From: CAZDYP01 sp964509505
Lineage (GTDB): Bacteria > Chloroflexota > Anaerolineae > JACRMK01
Direction: 5' to 3'
Length of the DNA stretch: 18,958 bases
Assembly: GCA_964509505.1 (NCBI GenBank)
Contig: CAZDYP010000095.1
Coordinates: forward strand, 1 to 18,958
Shown in pieces: positions 15,966 through 18,958 of this stretch. Numbering within the stretch: the first letter of the stretch is position 1; every line of letters starts with the position of its first letter. The notes beneath the pieces are model-generated. The model did no database searches and had not been told where the DNA came from. It saw nothing but the letters and a program-made list of their open reading frames with translations. Both the position numbers and the translations under genes were made by a program.

Positions 15966-16966
15966 ATGCGCGCCGTTTTTCGCTTTTATGGATTGCCCGC
16001 CTTCCTCATCGCTATCGCAGCGGCGCTCGCGTTGTGGCGTTTGGAATCCGCGCCCCCCCTCTGGTGGGACGAAGGGTGGACGCTTTCCGTCGCGCGCAAC
16101 TGGGTCGAGCGTGGGCATTATGGACGCTTGCTGAATGGCGAACCGACAACCACAACCTTATCAGCCGCCTTGTCTGTGACTACTCCTATCGCCCTGAGCT
16201 TCAAACTGTTCGGCGTCGGCATTTGGCAAGGGCGCATCGTCGGTGTGGTGTTCATGGTGGGCGCGTTGGGGCTGTTGTATCACATCACCGCTCATCTTTA
16301 TCAGCGCTCAATCGCCATAGGCGCGTTGCTCTGCTCGGTTGTCTTATTTCCCAATGCGGAAATTCATCCCAGCTATCTGAGCCGACAAGTGTTGGGCGAG
16401 TTGCCCATGCTGTTCTATTTGTTACTGGGTTATGCGGCCTGGCTCGCCGCGCTGCGTGAAGGGCGCGGCGCGTGGGGCTACCTACTCTTGGCGCTAGTGA
16501 GTTGGGGATTGGCGATCAACGCCAAAGCACAGACATTGCCTTTCTTTGCAGCTTCGCTGCTGACGCTGCCCTTGTGGGTTGCCGTGCGTGCCAAACACTG
16601 GCGCATGGTCGCGTTGCTGGTGCTGGGCTTTGCGGGTGCGTATAGCTTCGCCCGAACTTTGCAAGGGGCGCAGCCGTTCTTGCTGCCGGGCTACGTGCGA
16701 ACGACGGATAATTTACAAGAACTGTACAACGTGACTGCGTTCGTGCCAGACGTGAAAGTGCGTTTGCTGGCGCTTTGGCGTGTGCTGCTCTATGGGTCGC
16801 CAGTGGTATTAGGGTTGATTTACGCAGCCTGGCATGGATGGCGTGAGCTGCGCGCCCCGGAACGCTCCGATTGGCAGATGCTAGGACGCTTGAGCTTCCT
16901 CAGTTTAGTTGGCAGTTGGCTGTTGTGGTTTGGCGGCTTGTCCGCCGGTTGGCTTCGCTATTTTTT
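15966..16966 (+). CDS. GT-C membrane glycosyltransferase, N-terminal part (runs into gap)
   Basis: The first 333 codons of a multi-helix GT-C (ArnT/PMT/GT39-like) glycosyltransferase. After one helix (LPAFLIAIAAALALWRL) comes the first outer loop with the catalytic-type acidic pair D35-E36 in PPLWWDEGWTLSV. Further helices follow, plus a conserved SRQVLGELPML segment and NAKAQTLPFF. Members take sugar from polyprenyl phosphate on the outer face and pass it to a protein, lipid or glycan. ATG 15966 is preceded by GAAGG at 15957-15961, overlapping the stop of the upstream remnant. The gene breaks at the 100-N gap inside WLRYFF; its 3' part is at 17067-17344. The next gene is a paralogue, aligning along the whole length (WYDEG, GRQVLGEVPGL, TKNQYF). 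Confidence 0.85.
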
Positions 16967-17066
16967 NNNNNNNNNNNNNNNNNNNNNNNNNNNNNNNNNN
17001 NNNNNNNNNNNNNNNNNNNNNNNNNNNNNNNNNNNNNNNNNNNNNNNNNNNNNNNNNNNNNNNNNN
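16967..17066. other. 100-N assembly gap within a GT-C gene
   Basis: Exactly 100 N, so likely a placeholder. The two sides are in different frames if 100 is taken literally. For one continuous gene the true length must leave remainder 2 when divided by 3. Alignment to the downstream paralogue, from WLRYAF to DVLIETW, predicts about 87 missing codons, so roughly 260 bases. Confidence 0.85.
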
Positions 17067-17344
17067 CCGACGCGCTACTTGAGACTTACGACAGCGAGCT
17101 CTTCATCTGGCTCACTCACCGCTATCATTATCCCCCTGATCAAGTGCATATCGCATTGATTCGCGCGCAACATTTGGACATACCTCTCGCCATCGCTTAC
17201 AATCCACTCACGGTCAACGTAGATTATCTAGTCGTTGGTCCCTTCAGCCGCTGGGTGCGCTTATACGAACCAACGCTGGCGAGCGGCGCGTTTCGCTTGT
17301 GGCGCATCGTCGGACGCTACGAAATTTACGAACGGATACGCTGA
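17067..17344 (+). CDS. GT-C membrane glycosyltransferase, C-terminal part (continues from gap)
   Basis: About 92 codons, open from the gap to a stop at 17342-17344. They hold the soluble C-terminal end of the GT-C protein begun at 15966. DALLETYDSELFIWLTHRYHYPP aligns with DVLIETWEPEMGFLTDHRYHYPP in the downstream paralogue, and LVVGPFSRWVRLYEP and FRLWRIVGRYEIYE align with EGEFARWVDMYAK and YQLVATIGDYKLYA. Reading phase differs from the 5' part only because the gap length is arbitrary. The final codons overlap the ribosome site (AGAGG, 17344-17348) of the next gene. The role of this outer C-terminal domain is unknown to me. Confidence 0.82.
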
Positions 17345-17353
17345 GAGGTCACG

Positions 17354-18889
17354 ATGAGCATAAACAAAGAGGTTTGGCAACGCGCGCTGACCATCGGCGC
17401 AGGGTGCGCGCTCGTTTTCTTGTCGCTCTACAATCTACCTCACTACCCGAAACCGTGGTACGACGAAGGCTCACATCTGCATGTGCCCAAAACGCTCGTG
17501 CGGCTGGGCGAGTACGCGGACTACAGCAGTGAAGGCTTCCGTTACTACGGTCCGACGGTGGGCGTCGGTCCCACCGTGATGTTGCCCATTGCTGCTGCAT
17601 TCGAGCTCTTCGGCATCGGTTTATTGCAAGCGCGCCTAGTGATGGTCATTTATCTGCTCGCAGCGGTCTGGCTTTTCTTTGGTCTGGCGCAATGGCTAGG
17701 CGGTCGGCGTCTCGCTTGGGCAGCAACGGCGCTCTTCGTCACCTCACGCGCCGTCGCGCTGCTCGAATATGGGCGGCAGGTCTTGGGTGAAGTGCCGGGT
17801 CTGTGCTTGGTCGTGGGAGGCTTGTGGCTATGGTTTAGCGCATGGGAGCGCGCGAGCTGGCGGCGGTTGGTGGGGGTCGGTTTGCTGCTGGGCTTGGCGA
17901 CGATCACCAAAAACCAATACTTCTTAGTGCTTGCCCCAACCGTGCTGCTGGCATGGTTCGCCAACCTGCTTTACTATCGCAGCGCGCCTCAGCGTGTGTT
18001 CCTTGTGCCGGGCATTCTCATAGGCGTCGCTTATGGGTTGTGGCAAGTGTATTTGTTGGCGTTTCTCGGACCAGGCAACTTCAGCGACAACCTCGCGCAG
18101 TTCCGCGAATTCACAGCAGGCGCGGCGCTGGTATTCAGAACGGATTTGATGGCGCGAGGCATTCAAGAGCTATTGGACAACAAAGTGCATCTGGGCGCAC
18201 TCGTGCCTGCGTTAATGTATGGTATGAGCGTATCGCTGCCGCGCCGCCATGAAGGGCAACAGTGGGGCTTGCTCTGGCTGCTGATGGTCTTCAATTTGAT
18301 TTGGTATATCGTCGGTTCAGTCAGTTGGCTGCGTTATGCTTTTCCCGCTTTGGCTTTTTCGTGTCTGTTCGTTGCGCGCTTCTTCCACGACCTCACCGAT
18401 GGATTTCAGTTCGACGGCGATGCATTGTGGGCTGCGCTGCGGCGAGGTCAGGCGATGACGGCGCAACAGGGCATACGGTGGGCGCTGTGGGTCTGGTTGG
18501 CGGCTATCATCATGTTGCCGTTGGCGCAAACATCGCTGGACATCATTCGCCCGCCGTTCAATGGGGCAGCGGCGATGACGGCTTATCTGAACGAAACAGT
18601 GCCACACGATGTCTTGATTGAAACTTGGGAACCGGAGATGGGGTTCCTGACCGATCATCGCTATCATTACCCGCCCCAAATCTTGCTGAATACGGCGGTC
18701 GCATACAAGTGGTTGGGCGGTAAGCCTCCATCCGACAGCTATACCTTCGTGCAAACTGAGCGCCCGCCCTACATTCTCGAAGGCGAATTTGCGCGCTGGG
18801 TTGATATGTATGCGAAGGAGCTGCAAGGCGCGCATTATCAACTGGTCGCCACCATTGGCGACTACAAATTGTATGCGCTGAAACCATAG
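17354..18889 (+). CDS. GT-C membrane glycosyltransferase, paralogue of upstream gene
   Basis: A complete 511-residue GT-C protein. After an N-terminal helix the first outer loop has the acidic pair D37-E38 in KPWYDEGSHLHVPKTLV. About ten further hydrophobic segments follow, with GRQVLGEVPGLCLVV and ATITKNQYFLVLAP in loops and helices, and SWLRYAFPALAFSCLF near the middle. The last 110 residues are mostly soluble and contain HRYHYPP, shared with the upstream paralogue. By family, it would use a polyprenyl-phosphate-linked sugar on the outer face of the membrane. Two DPMS-like GT2 proteins in the cluster could supply such donors. ATG 17354 has AGAGG five bases upstream. It is the last gene of the run; 69 bases without a gene follow. 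Confidence 0.88.
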   Translation: MSINKEVWQRALTIGAGCALVFLSLYNLPHYPKPWYDEGSHLHVPKTLVRLGEYADYSSEGFRYYGPTVGVGPTVMLPIAAAFELFGIGLLQARLVMVIYLLAAVWLFFGLAQWLGGRRLAWAATALFVTSRAVALLEYGRQVLGEVPGLCLVVGGLWLWFSAWERASWRRLVGVGLLLGLATITKNQYFLVLAPTVLLAWFANLLYYRSAPQRVFLVPGILIGVAYGLWQVYLLAFLGPGNFSDNLAQFREFTAGAALVFRTDLMARGIQELLDNKVHLGALVPALMYGMSVSLPRRHEGQQWGLLWLLMVFNLIWYIVGSVSWLRYAFPALAFSCLFVARFFHDLTDGFQFDGDALWAALRRGQAMTAQQGIRWALWVWLAAIIMLPLAQTSLDIIRPPFNGAAAMTAYLNETVPHDVLIETWEPEMGFLTDHRYHYPPQILLNTAVAYKWLGGKPPSDSYTFVQTERPPYILEGEFARWVDMYAKELQGAHYQLVATIGDYKLYALKP

Positions 18890-18924
18890 CCCATATTCAA
18901 TTCTAAGAGAGTGTTTTGAAATTC

Positions 18925-18940
18925 AGACCCTAAAGGTTTT
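18925..18940. repeat. Imperfect palindrome with T tract after the last gene
   Basis: ACCCTAAAGGT at 18927-18937 is an 11-base imperfect palindrome in the same ACC-N5-GGT form as the element at 1798, followed by a short T run. It could be an intergenic repeat of the same class or a weak intrinsic terminator; the stem is only about five pairs with one wobble. The rest of 18890-18958 shows nothing I can name. Confidence 0.3.
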
Positions 18941-18958
18941 TCTGGCGAAGTGGGTTCA

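Noticed and set aside
15831..17344. A frameshift mutation in the first GT-C gene
   Set aside because: The frame change coincides with a 100-N placeholder of arbitrary length, and both flanks align to one paralogue.
1..18958. A defence, phage or mobile-element system
   Set aside because: No nuclease, helicase, transposase, integrase or toxin-like protein is visible; every recognisable gene fits glycan synthesis or export.

Overview
The window is a single-strand run of about 16 tightly packed genes, all on the + strand, for making and exporting a surface polysaccharide or glycan. The sequence is GC-rich, genes often overlap or abut, and short palindromic elements sit between some of them. No ribosomal or housekeeping marker is present, so the host cannot be fixed. 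Gene content, base use and the palindromes look most like an uncultured Chloroflexota (Anaerolineae-type) bacterium assembled from a metagenome; this is an inference. Two runs of exactly 100 N (4090-4189 and 16967-17066) look like scaffolding placeholders.

Layout. 80-1762: a B12-binding-type radical SAM protein. 1822-3483: an O-antigen ligase/polymerase-family membrane protein with a C-terminal TPR region. 3497-6429: a hexapeptide-repeat N-acetyltransferase, a DegT-family aminotransferase and a Gfo/Idh-type dehydrogenase, matching WbpD, WbpE and WbpB in role. The first two are separated by a 70-bp tandem repeat that carries a perfect 21-nt hairpin and lies against the first gap. 6452-7653: a family-2 glycosyltransferase and a four-helix EamA/EmrE-like protein. 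7659-8855: a non-hydrolysing UDP-GlcNAc 2-epimerase-type enzyme (WbpI-like). 8852-10189: an FAD-dependent oxidoreductase. 10220-11395: a second family-2 transferase with C-terminal membrane helices. 11396-13700: two family-4 glycosyltransferases. 13678-15231: a Wzx-type flippase. 15263-15958: a decayed piece of a CapK/PaaK-like adenylate-forming enzyme. 15966-18889: two tandem paralogous GT-C membrane glycosyltransferases, the first interrupted by the second gap.

How they could work together. The WbpB/E/D/I set would convert UDP-GlcNAcA to UDP-ManNAc(3NAc)A, a diacetamido uronic acid donor; the 6-dehydrogenase (WbpA role) is not in the window. The family-4 transferases would assemble a lipid-linked repeat unit, Wzx would flip it, and the O-antigen ligase-family protein would polymerise or transfer it. 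In parallel, the two polyprenyl-phosphate-sugar synthase-like GT2 proteins, the EmrE-like protein and the two GT-C proteins resemble an ArnC/ArnE-F/ArnT arrangement, in which single sugars ride on undecaprenyl phosphate and are added outside the membrane. I see no defence system, CRISPR array, tRNA, rRNA or insertion sequence.
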